From Halorubrum sp. PV6 (GTDB taxonomy: Archaea; Halobacteriota; Halobacteria; Halobacteriales; Haloferacaceae): 64,000 bases of DNA. The position numbers and the translations under genes were made by a program. Below, one piece after another: positions 7,672 to 15,201 of this stretch; the stretch's first letter is position 1; the number at the start of each line of letters is the position of its first letter. Location: positions 1 to 64,000 of the forward strand of contig NZ_CP030064.1 of NCBI RefSeq assembly GCF_003990725.2, given 5' to 3'. Under the pieces are notes generated by a model. The model did no database searches and was not told the DNA's origin. It was given only the letters and a program-made list of their open reading frames with translations.

Positions 7672-8595
7672 CTACTCCGCCCGCTCCTCCTTCTCGACGC
7701 GGTCGAGGTACGCCAACACTCCCCGCGCGTTCAGGCTGGCGTCGGCTCTGGCGCGCTCCGGGTTCCAGAACTCCACGTGTCGGCTCGCCTCCTCGAAGTG
7801 TTCCACGACCGCGTCGTCGTCGTCCAGCGCCTCGCGCTTCTCTCGGACGGCTTCGACCCACTCGACGTACGCCCGCTTCGCCTCGCCGATCAGCGACGGG
7901 TCGTACTCGCGCGGCCCGAAGTGACCGAAACAGAGGTACGCCGGATCGAGCGCCTCGATCGCGGACAGGTCCCTGAGACACTGGTCGAGATCGAACTGCG
8001 GCGGCGGCGCGGTCGGTCGGACCGAATCGACTTCCGGGACGTAGATCCCGGCGGCGTCGGCGGTGAACACGACGCCGGCGTCCGGCTCGTGATAAAAGGC
8101 GTGGTGCGGGGCGTGACCGGGCGCCTCGTGAACCACGAGTTCGCGGTCACCCAGATCGATCCGGTCTCCCTCTGTGAGTCCAGAAATGCGGTCTTCGGGG
8201 ACTGCGACGGGTTCGTCGTAGTACTGCCACTGGTCTCCGACAGCGGATTTCGTGCCGGCGACGAGCGTGTCCGGATCGACGAGATGTCGGACCCCCTTTT
8301 CAGGCAGGCGAACCGCGGCGTTCTCGTAACGCTCGGCGAGGTGACCCGCGCCGCCCGCGTGGTCGAGGTGGGCGTGCGTGGGGAGCATCCACGCGACCGC
8401 CTCGCGGTCGATGCCTATCGCCTCGACCGTCTCGAATAGCGACTCGCGGTTCGCGCCCGTGCCAGTGTCGATCACGGCCGGGCGCTCGGTGTCGTACACG
8501 TACACAGCGCCGTACTCGTCGGTGTCGTACATCCCGGTGTCGTGGACGTACAGGTCGTCGACACCCCGGACCGGCTCGAACTCGCCAGCGTGCAT
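7672..8595 (-). CDS. MBL-fold metallo-hydrolase
   Basis: Metallo-beta-lactamase-fold hydrolase of about 307 aa. The zinc motif THAHLDHAGG gives ligands His74, His76, Asp78 and His79; a second histidine lies in APGHAPHHAF and an aspartate in VFTADAAG. A C-terminal helical segment follows (CFGHFGP, then charged helices), as in glyoxalase-II-like or acyl-thioester hydrolases. The substrate is unknown. ATG at 8595 is preferred over an in-frame GTG at 8619 because ttttagca starts about 26 bases upstream, typical for leaderless haloarchaeal genes. It is divergent from the NAD(P)-binding protein gene. Confidence 0.88.
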   Translation of the reverse strand: MHAGEFEPVRGVDDLYVHDTGMYDTDEYGAVYVYDTERPAVIDTGTGANRESLFETVEAIGIDREAVAWMLPTHAHLDHAGGAGHLAERYENAAVRLPEKGVRHLVDPDTLVAGTKSAVGDQWQYYDEPVAVPEDRISGLTEGDRIDLGDRELVVHEAPGHAPHHAFYHEPDAGVVFTADAAGIYVPEVDSVRPTAPPPQFDLDQCLRDLSAIEALDPAYLCFGHFGPREYDPSLIGEAKRAYVEWVEAVREKREALDDDDAVVEHFEEASRHVEFWNPERARADASLNARGVLAYLDRVEKEERAE

Positions 8596-8691
8596 ACGGG
8601 GAGGACTACCACGCGGCACCTTTTAGCAATCGGTCCGTGAGCCGCCCGTCACGTGGCAGACGCTTATGGTCGCGCCGCCCGATGGGACCGT

Positions 8692-9687
8692 ATGCGCGCG
8701 CTCGTCACCGGAGCCACGGGATTCGTCGGGAGCCGACTCATCCCCACGCTCCTCGAACAGGGACACGAGGTGGTCGCGCTCGTCCGCGACGCCGACAGCT
8801 ACGCGCCGCCGGCGGGCGTCCGCGTCGTCGAGGGGGATCTGCTCGAACCCGACACGCTGCCGCCGGCCTTCGAGATCGACGGCGACCCCGTCGACGTCGC
8901 CTACTACCTCGTTCACTCGATGGACGGCGGTCCGGGGTACGAGGAGCGAGACCGCAACTGCGCCCAGAACTTCGTCGACACCGCGTCGGCGGCGGGGGTC
9001 GACCGGATCATCTACCTCGGCGGCCTCGGCGAGGACCGCGAGGCGCTCTCCGAACACCTCAAGTCCCGCCGGGAGGTCGAACGCATCCTCGCGACCGGCG
9101 ACCCGGCGCTCACGACGCTGCGGGCGGCGATCATCGTCGGCGCCGGGAGCGCGAGCTTCGAGGTGATCTACGGGCTCGCGAGCCGACTCCCGGTGATGAC
9201 CACGCCGAAGTGGGTCGACACCCTCTGTCAGCCGATCGCGATCGACGACGTGGTCGAGTACCTCGTCGGGACGCTCGACGCCCCGGCGACCGCCGGCGAC
9301 ACCTTCGAGATCGGCGGCCCGAACGTGTTGACGTACGCGGAGATCCTCCGGCGGACCCGGCACCAACTCGGGCACACGCTGCGTATCGTTCGCGTCCCCG
9401 TGTTGAGCCCGGAACTGTCGGCGAAGTGGCTCCGGCTCGTCACCGACGTGAACCCGTACCTCGCCCGGTCGCTCGTGGAGGGGCTCCGGAACACCGTGAT
9501 CGTCGAAGACGACCGGATTCACGACCACGTTTCGGTCGACCAGACGCCGTTCGAGGTCGCCGTCGCGCGGGCGATAGACGAGTTGAAACACCCGGAACGA
9601 CGGACTGACGCCGCCCAGACGCCGCGAACGGGGGACGGCTCGCCCGCCGGGTCCGGCGACGAAACGCCCGCGGGGAAGCAGTCGTGA
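8692..9687 (+). CDS. NAD(P)-binding epimerase-like protein
   Basis: Rossmann-fold protein of the atypical short-chain dehydrogenase (NmrA/NDUFA9-like) group. The cofactor motif GATGFVGS is at residues 8-15 and is followed by EGDLLEPDTL; YYLVHSM and IYLGGLG replace the classical YxxxK region, so it may not be a classical dehydrogenase. The length is 331 aa. ATG 8692 is chosen because the conserved MRALVTGATG begins there and gcttatgg lies about 27 bases upstream. The stop overlaps the GTG start of the following membrane protein by four bases, so the two are probably translated together. Confidence 0.85.
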   Translation: MRALVTGATGFVGSRLIPTLLEQGHEVVALVRDADSYAPPAGVRVVEGDLLEPDTLPPAFEIDGDPVDVAYYLVHSMDGGPGYEERDRNCAQNFVDTASAAGVDRIIYLGGLGEDREALSEHLKSRREVERILATGDPALTTLRAAIIVGAGSASFEVIYGLASRLPVMTTPKWVDTLCQPIAIDDVVEYLVGTLDAPATAGDTFEIGGPNVLTYAEILRRTRHQLGHTLRIVRVPVLSPELSAKWLRLVTDVNPYLARSLVEGLRNTVIVEDDRIHDHVSVDQTPFEVAVARAIDELKHPERRTDAAQTPRTGDGSPAGSGDETPAGKQS

Positions 9688-10352
9688 GCCGAAACTACGG
9701 CGAGACGTGGGTGTACGAGAGCCTCGTCGGCGGCATCCCCGGTTTAAACCTCTCCCGGACGCTCGCGGTCGCGATCCAGTTCCTCCTCTTCGAGGTCGGC
9801 GTGCTGGCGCTCGGCTGGTACTACGAGCTCTGGAGCGCCGTCCTCGCCGGGACCGTCGCCGTCGTCGTGGCGGCCGTCGGAAGCGTGGAGATGCACCGTC
9901 TCGGCGCGATCAACCGGCGACTCCCGACGCCGGCCTCACACAAGCGCCTCCTGTTCGGGTCGAGCATCGAGATCGTCCTCGGGGTGCTCGCGTTCATCGC
10001 GCTTGTCACGTACATGATCGCGTGGGACGGCGCCCTGATCGAACGCCTGTTCGGCGCCGACCCGCCGCTTCCGGTCGTCTACCTCACGCTTTTGATCCTC
10101 TGGGACCTCACCTATCGGATCGGGACCTCTTGGTGGAGCGCGGTCGTCGCGCTGTGGCGCGCGGTGCACGTCGACCTCCCGCCGGAGGCCACCGCCCGAG
10201 CGCGCCGACTCGACGCGGAAAATGTCGCCTTCTCGACGCTCCAGTTGGCGCTCGTCCCCTTCCTGCTCGCAGAGCCGGTCCTGCTCGGCGCGGTCGTCGG
10301 TCACGTCCTCGCCGTCGCGCTCGTCTGCTCCGCGGCGATCATCCTGTCGTGA
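9684..10352 (+). CDS. Membrane protein, translationally coupled to the epimerase-like gene
   Basis: A haloarchaeal multi-pass membrane protein of 222 aa with about six hydrophobic segments (about 25-45, 47-68, 90-112, 125-142, and two in 185-222). The start is GTG inside the GTGA overlap with the preceding gene. Conserved-looking motifs are WVYESLVGGIPG at the N-terminus and LWDLTYRIGTSWWS mid-protein. No catalytic motif is visible and no function can be assigned; the tight coupling suggests work with the NAD(P)-binding partner on a membrane substrate (inference). Confidence 0.75.
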   Translation: MSRNYGETWVYESLVGGIPGLNLSRTLAVAIQFLLFEVGVLALGWYYELWSAVLAGTVAVVVAAVGSVEMHRLGAINRRLPTPASHKRLLFGSSIEIVLGVLAFIALVTYMIAWDGALIERLFGADPPLPVVYLTLLILWDLTYRIGTSWWSAVVALWRAVHVDLPPEATARARRLDAENVAFSTLQLALVPFLLAEPVLLGAVVGHVLAVALVCSAAIILS

Positions 10353-10433
10353 CCCCGGCGGTGTGACTCGGCGATGGCTCTCTCGGAGTCTGGCTCCGTC
10401 AGACCGGAAAATAGCGGGGACCGAACCGCCGGC

Positions 10434-10607
10434 TCACTCGCCTTGCAGTTCTTGGAACTTGTCGAGGAGTGCCTCCGTGGAGTCGCCGGAATCGTACGTG
10501 AGCGATCCGGAGTACTCCGGCCGCTCGGCGTCGAAATCGGCGTCGACTTCGCTGGTCTTCTTCTCACGACGCTCGTGTTCGGCCTCGTCATAGGCACCCA
10601 TTGACAT
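10434..10607 (-). CDS. DUF5786 family small acidic protein
   Basis: A 57-residue, highly charged protein (MSMGAYDEAEHERREKK through TEALLDKFQELQGE). It matches my memory of the haloarchaeal DUF5786 family, which has no known function. The start could be ATG 10607 or ATG 10601. A TATA-like agtaatatatgtg lies upstream on this strand (about 10631-10643). It is divergent from the DUF5784 gene. The protein has no Cys and no membrane segment, and is probably cytoplasmic. Confidence 0.75.
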   Translation of the reverse strand: MSMGAYDEAEHERREKKTSEVDADFDAERPEYSGSLTYDSGDSTEALLDKFQELQGE

Positions 10608-10718
10608 GGTACACTCTCCCTTTGGAACTGTCAGTAATATATGTGTCGCCGACATTTCGCGGTGGGGCAGCGTTGGCCCCACCGGAACCGATTAATCGCG
10701 CCGTGCGATAGCTTCGAT

Positions 10719-11765
10719 GTGGCACAACCGCTTCGATTCAGACGCGCTCCCGGCCGGTGGAGCGCCGACCGCGTCCGCTCACAGCTCAAGCGTCCCCTCG
10801 ACGACAACCTCGGGGCGACCGCGAGCGACCCGTGGTTCTCGCCGCCGCCCGGCTACGAGGCCCGGCGATTCGACATGGACGACGGCTCGTTCGCGCTGTT
10901 CTGTTGGACCGACAGCGACGACGACCCCCCGCCGGCGGCCACGCCGGGGCCGGTCGGCTACTGGATCGGAAACACGGAGACGCCGAGCGAACTCTGGCGG
11001 ACGGACAAGTACGGCTTCGACGAAGTGCCGTATCCGGTTTCCCGGTGGGGGCAACGGGAGCTCCTCGCCGGCCTCCACGACGACGAGCCGTGGCTCGCCG
11101 CCTACCCGCACGTCTCGTGGTTCTTCCTCCCCGTGTTCTGTTCGAAGGACGGGGCCGAGACGACGCGGGCGTTCTTCCGGGACCACGCCGCCGGCTTCCC
11201 CGAGGCTACCCGCGCGGAGGGGACCGGGTTCGTCGAGGAGACGCTCAGGTCCGGCACCCTCGACGACGAGCGCGAGACGATGGCCGGGAAGCTCGGGACC
11301 TCGGCGTCGATGGACCTGGTCCGGATGAACGCCGCCATCGCGGAGTTCACCGCGGCCCGCATCCTCACCGACGCCGGCTACGCGATCACGCCCGAGATCG
11401 AGGTGACGACCGGCCACTCGCTCGACTTCCGAGCCACGGACCCGAACACCGGATCCGCGTGGCTCGTCGAGGTGACGCGCCCGCAGCCGGTCTCCGGGCG
11501 CGCCGCGAGCGACCCCGTCGCGGCGGTCCGCGACACCGCCGAGACGAAGACGAGCGGCCAGTTAGAGGCACACGGCGGGGGAGTCACCCTCTTCGTCGAC
11601 TGCACGTCGTTCCCCGCCGACGACTGGGCGGTCGTGCGCGACGCGCAACCGCAGGTCCGACACAAGCCCGCTGTCGTCCTTCGCGCGCGCCCGGACGGTC
11701 ACGTCGAAGGCTACCAGAAGGGAGCAGTGCCGCTCGACCTGTCGGACGCGATCGAGTGGGTCTGA
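10719..11765 (+). CDS. DUF5784 family protein, possible nuclease fold
   Basis: Conserved haloarchaeal protein of 348 aa. GTG 10719 is chosen because the conserved AQPLRFRRAPG starts there and gattaatcg lies about 25 bases upstream; a longer ORF begins at 10641. Landmarks are LKRPLDDNLGA, GYEARRFDMDDG, WIGNTETPS, WFFLPVFCSKDG and a C-terminal domain. That domain contains GHSLDFRA, then LVEVTRPQP after about 15 residues, then a Lys in AETKTSGQL. This order (Asp, Glu-x-x, later Lys) resembles a PD-(D/E)XK nuclease core, but that is inference. The function is unknown. Confidence 0.75.
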   Translation: MAQPLRFRRAPGRWSADRVRSQLKRPLDDNLGATASDPWFSPPPGYEARRFDMDDGSFALFCWTDSDDDPPPAATPGPVGYWIGNTETPSELWRTDKYGFDEVPYPVSRWGQRELLAGLHDDEPWLAAYPHVSWFFLPVFCSKDGAETTRAFFRDHAAGFPEATRAEGTGFVEETLRSGTLDDERETMAGKLGTSASMDLVRMNAAIAEFTAARILTDAGYAITPEIEVTTGHSLDFRATDPNTGSAWLVEVTRPQPVSGRAASDPVAAVRDTAETKTSGQLEAHGGGVTLFVDCTSFPADDWAVVRDAQPQVRHKPAVVLRARPDGHVEGYQKGAVPLDLSDAIEWV

Positions 11766-11859
11766 GACGGCCGCTCCATCGTACGTCCGCTCTCGACCGA
11801 GGGCCGCGTCGCTCTCGGAGCGAGCGTGTGAAAAAACGGAGTGTGGTTTCTGCGGCCTC

Positions 11860-12144
11860 TCAGAACGACACCGGCGTCGGGCCGTCGTCCGTGCCGGTCG
11901 TCGGGTCGCGGTCCGAGTAGAACCGCCGACCGACGCCACGGTGGCAGACGCCAGCGCGGAGCGTGGTGAACACGTCGTCCGCGTTGTCGAACGTCTGGTC
12001 GCCGAATCGCTCCAGCACGTCTCCGAGACGCTCGGAGCCGTCTGCGAGCTCTACGGTCGCGTTTCCGTGGGCCGCGATCAGTTCTTCCGAGGTCGTCGGA
12101 TATTGGTGCCGTTCGATCCGGTCGTCGACGCCATTCAAGCGCAT
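11860..12144 (-). CDS. DUF5789 family protein
   Basis: Small haloarchaeal protein of 94 aa beginning MRLNGVDDRIERHQYP and containing TSEELIAAHG, a DGSERLGDVLERFG segment and a C-terminal GRRFYSDRDPT. This matches the DUF5789 family as I know it, a set of short proteins with no assigned function. ATG 12144 is preferred over the TTG directly before it. It is flanked by the DUF5784 gene (convergent) and the PHP gene (divergent). Confidence 0.75.
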   Translation of the reverse strand: MRLNGVDDRIERHQYPTTSEELIAAHGNATVELADGSERLGDVLERFGDQTFDNADDVFTTLRAGVCHRGVGRRFYSDRDPTTGTDDGPTPVSF

Positions 12145-12285
12145 CAACTACTCCAAATCGCCGATGGTTCTTAATGATTGTCCATGCACAACCTTAGTCC
12201 GAGGAATCTCCTTAAATTGCCTTATATTCCACGTGCCGGCAGTCCCGACCGCCGACGCTTAGTGGCGGGTCGCCGAACGACCGGC

Positions 12286-13104
12286 ATGGACACGGACCGG
12301 ATCGTCGCCGACCTCCACGCGCACACGACGGTGTCCGACGGGACGATGACGGCCGACGAACTCGTCGACGTCGCCCGCGACGCCGGCCTCGACTGGGTCG
12401 CGATCACGGACCACGACCGCGTTCACCCGGCGCTCGACGCCCCGGTCGTCGAGCGCGACGGGGTCAGCGTCGTGCGCGGTATCGAACTCCGCGTCGACGC
12501 CGGCTTCGAACGCCTCGACCTCCTCGGGTACGGGGTCGAACACACCGACGCGCTCGACGCTGAGATCGAGCGCCTCCAAACTGACCGCCAGCGCCGCGGT
12601 GCGGCCATCCTCGACCGCGTGGAGGACCGACTCGGCGTGGAGCTCGGAGTCGAACCGCGCCCCGGCCTCGGGCGACCGCACATCGCTCGCGCCATCGCCG
12701 AGTCGTCGGCCCCCTACGACTACGCCGGCGCCTTCGACGAGCTGATCGGCAACGACGGCCCCTGCTACGTCGCGCGCGAGGTGACGGCTCTCGAACGGGG
12801 GGTCGAACTCCTCCGCGACTCCTGCGCGCTGGTCGGTCTCGCGCACCCGTTCCGCTACGAGGCGGTCGACGACGCGCTCGACGTGGCTCGCACACTCGAC
12901 GCGATAGAGCGGTTCTACCCGTACGGGCGCGCGGTCGACGACGCGCGCGTCGAACGTGTTGCCGCCGAGAGCGACCTCCTCCTGACGGGCGGGACGGACG
13001 CGCACGAACGCACGCTCGCCGAGGCGGGGCTGACGGCCGAGGCGTTCGCCCCGGTCCGCGAGCGGCTCCCGAAACCCGCCTCTTCCGACGCCGAGGCCCG
13101 CTGA
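12286..13104 (+). CDS. PHP domain phosphoesterase
   Basis: Polymerase-and-histidinol-phosphatase domain protein of 272 aa, probably a metal-dependent phosphoesterase of the YciV/RnAM-like type. Metal-binding motifs are ADLHAHTTVSDG near the start, ITDHDRV, the Glu in RGIEL, GLAHPFR at about residue 185 and TGGTDAHE near the end. The substrate cannot be read from the sequence. ATG 12286 is chosen over an upstream in-frame ATG at 12178 because the extra 36 residues are basic and unlike the protein, and a TATA-like gcttagtgg lies about 28 bases before it. Confidence 0.88.
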   Translation: MDTDRIVADLHAHTTVSDGTMTADELVDVARDAGLDWVAITDHDRVHPALDAPVVERDGVSVVRGIELRVDAGFERLDLLGYGVEHTDALDAEIERLQTDRQRRGAAILDRVEDRLGVELGVEPRPGLGRPHIARAIAESSAPYDYAGAFDELIGNDGPCYVAREVTALERGVELLRDSCALVGLAHPFRYEAVDDALDVARTLDAIERFYPYGRAVDDARVERVAAESDLLLTGGTDAHERTLAEAGLTAEAFAPVRERLPKPASSDAEAR

Positions 13105-13172
13105 CGGCCTCGATTCGGGGACGTTCCCGATCGACAAACAAGGTTAAGCCCGGCCCCGACAGAGCTGCAGGT

Positions 13173-13337
13173 ATGCGGTGTCACTACTGCGACCTGGAGG
13201 CCACGTACGAGGCCGAGCAGAGCGGCGTAGTCGTCGGCCTCTGTGAGGAACACTTCAAGGCGCGCGTAGAGGAACTCGCGGAGTCCGACACGCTCGCGTC
13301 GCTCCGCGATAAGATCGACATCGAGTCGTCGGAGTAG
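13173..13337 (+). CDS. Small CxxC protein, DUF6757-like
   Basis: A 54-residue protein (MRCHYCDLEATYEAEQSG...VGLCEEHF...IDIESSE). It has CHYC at residues 3-6 and a CEEH pair at about 24-27, giving a likely treble-clef-like Cys/His zinc site. It resembles a haloarchaeal family I recall as DUF6757. The gene has its own TATA-like ggttaagcc about 27 bases upstream, supporting a leaderless transcript and a real gene. It lies between the PHP and hemB genes on the same strand. Confidence 0.75.
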   Translation: MRCHYCDLEATYEAEQSGVVVGLCEEHFKARVEELAESDTLASLRDKIDIESSE

Positions 13338-13447
13338 CCGGCGTCCAAAACGCGCCGTCGGCCCTTCCTCCCCGCCTTTCGCCGCTCGCTATCGGTCGGT
13401 CCGCCGCGGACGGATCATAAAAGACGGCTCGGAGCCAACGCGTGTGT

Positions 13448-14428
13448 ATGCACCCAACCGACCGGCCGCGGCGGCTCAGAACCGACGGCGTCCGGCCGCT
13501 CGTGAGCGAGACCTCGCTTTCGGCCGCGGACCTCGTCGCGCCCGTCTTCGTCGACGCGACGACCGACGAGCGCGTCCCCATCGAGACGATGCCCGGCCAC
13601 GAGCGCGTCCCCGTGGACGAGGCCGTCGACCGCGTCGAGGCGATCCGCGAGACGGGCGTCGAAGCCGTCATCCTCTTCGGAATTCCCGACTCGAAAGACC
13701 CCGAGGGGAGCCGCGCGTACGCCGACGACGGGGTCGTCCAGCGCGCCATCCGGGCGATCACCGCCGAGACAGACGCGTACGTGATCGGCGACGTCTGCCT
13801 CTGTGAGTACACGGACCACGGCCACTGCGGGGTGATCGAGGACGACGCCGAGACCGACCCGACGCTCACCGTCGAGAACGACGCGACGCTGGAACTGCTC
13901 GCGGCGACCGCGGTCTCACAGGCCGACGCGGGCGCGGACATGGTCGCGCCCTCCGCGATGACGGACGGGCAGGTGCGGGCGATCCGCGAGGCGCTCGACG
14001 AGGCGGGCCACGAGGACGTGGCGCTCATGAGCTACGCCGCCAAGTACGAGTCGGCCTTCTACGGCCCGTTCCGCGACGCCGCCGACGGCGCGCCCGCGTT
14101 CGGCGACCGCCGCCACTACCAGATGGACCCCGCCAACCGCCGCGAGGCGCTCCGCGAGGCGCGAATCGACGCCGAGGAGGGCGCGGACGTGTTGATGGTA
14201 AAGCCCGGACTCCCCTACCTCGACATCGTCGCCGACCTCCGGGCCGAGTTCGACCACCCGGTCGCCGCGTACAACGTCTCCGGCGAGTACGCGATGCTCC
14301 ACGCGGCCGCGGAGAAGGGGTGGCTCGACCTCGAAGCGACCGCACACGAGTCGCTGCTGTCGCTCAAGCGGGCGGGCGCGGACCTCATCATCACGTACTT
14401 CGCCGAGGACCTGGCCGAGCGGTTATAA
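13448..14428 (+). CDS. hemB: Delta-aminolevulinic acid dehydratase
   Basis: Porphobilinogen synthase: condenses two 5-aminolevulinate molecules to porphobilinogen in haem and corrinoid synthesis. The metal site is the cysteine triad C117-x-C119 and C127 in [14 protein letters not shown]. The two active-site lysines are Lys199 ([13 protein letters not shown]) and Lys252 ([11 protein letters not shown], Schiff base). At 326 aa it has the normal length. ATG 13448 is taken; a GTG two codons upstream is possible. A TATA-like gatcataaaa lies about 28 bases upstream. No other haem genes adjoin it. Confidence 0.96.
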   Translation: MHPTDRPRRLRTDGVRPLVSETSLSAADLVAPVFVDATTDERVPIETMPGHERVPVDEAVDRVEAIRETGVEAVILFGIPDSKDPEGSRAYADDGVVQRAIRAITAETDAYVIGDVCLCEYTDHGHCGVIEDDAETDPTLTVENDATLELLAATAVSQADAGADMVAPSAMTDGQVRAIREALDEAGHEDVALMSYAAKYESAFYGPFRDAADGAPAFGDRRHYQMDPANRREALREARIDAEEGADVLMVKPGLPYLDIVADLRAEFDHPVAAYNVSGEYAMLHAAAEKGWLDLEATAHESLLSLKRAGADLIITYFAEDLAERL

Positions 14429-14434
14429 GTCGGC

Positions 14435-14677
14435 TCAGACGACCTGCTCGCCGTCGTCGTCGTACACCTCGATGGCGTCGACCGGGCAGACCCGCGCCGC
14501 GAACTTCGCGTCGAACTCCTCGCCGTCGGGCACGTCGACGACGAACACGCCCTCGCTCTCCGCTTCGCTGTCGCGTAAGTCCGCTTTCCCGTCGTTCAGG
14601 TTCTTCTCGAAGGCGTCCCACTCGGCGACACATTGGTACATCCCGACGCAGGTGTCGCGATCGAACTTCACTCGCAT
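14435..14677 (-). CDS. Three-cysteine ferredoxin, probably 3Fe-4S
   Basis: An 80-residue acidic ferredoxin beginning MRVKFDRDTCVGMYQC. Only three cysteines are present (C10, C16 and C64 in CPVDAIEV); the second position of the usual CxxCxxC is not Cys. That pattern is typical of single-cluster 3Fe-4S ferredoxins that serve P450s and other monooxygenases in actinobacteria. An insert rich in Asp/Glu between residues 28 and 56 looks halophilic. It is convergent with hemB, six bases away. The partner enzyme is not visible here. Confidence 0.85.
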   Translation of the reverse strand: MRVKFDRDTCVGMYQCVAEWDAFEKNLNDGKADLRDSEAESEGVFVVDVPDGEEFDAKFAARVCPVDAIEVYDDDGEQVV

Positions 14678-14809
14678 ATCTCTCGGTTCGACGAGGCGGT
14701 ACAAAGCGCTGACGGCGCCGCCCGCGATCTCGAGGGCCGAACCACGCCGCGTTGCGGTTCGCTCGCCGCGACCGTCCTTTTTAAGCGCCGCAGGGACCCA
14801 TGCCCGCGT

Positions 14810-15064
14810 ATGACCACGGTCTGGCTCGTCGACCGGCAGTTCGACTCGAAGGGGCTCGTGCGGCTCACGTACGCCACGACGGACGGCGAGCGGATGCACA
14901 CGAAGGAGCTGGCCGAACAGCGGCTCGTCACGGGCGGCGGCGTCACCGCCGGCCGCGAGGTCGACGAGAGCGCGCTCGGCGAGAGCCCGACCGAGGAGGT
15001 CGAGCGGTTCGCCGCCGAGGCGTCGAAGATGGCCGCCGAACACGACCTCGACGAGACGGTCTGA
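14810..15064 (+). CDS. Conserved small protein, unknown function
   Basis: An 84-residue acidic protein (MTTVWLVDRQFDSKGLVRLTYATTDGERMHTKELAEQ..., split here for brevity). The start follows a clear TATA-like tttttaagc about 27 bases upstream, so expression from 14810 is likely. It has a beta-rich first half and a C-terminal helix (TEEVERFAAEASKMAAEHD), no Cys and no membrane segment. I do not recognise a family. It lies between the divergent ferredoxin and valS. Confidence 0.7.
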   Translation: MTTVWLVDRQFDSKGLVRLTYATTDGERMHTKELAEQRLVTGGGVTAGREVDESALGESPTEEVERFAAEASKMAAEHDLDETV

Positions 15065-15201
15065 CCGGCGTCGCCCCAACCGCACTACCTCTCGTCACAC
15101 CCTCACTTCTCACCGCCTCACCGCCTCGCCGCGCCGACCGCGTCCCTCCGGCCCACACAACCGAGGCCGTTAAGGGGGAACCGGCGGAACGTGAGCGTGA
15201 A

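Noticed and set aside
14800-15201. In-frame extension of valS upstream to 14800
   Set aside because: It overlaps the small protein gene 14810-15064 in another frame, has Arg/Pro shadow composition, and the conserved valS N-terminus starts at 15202.
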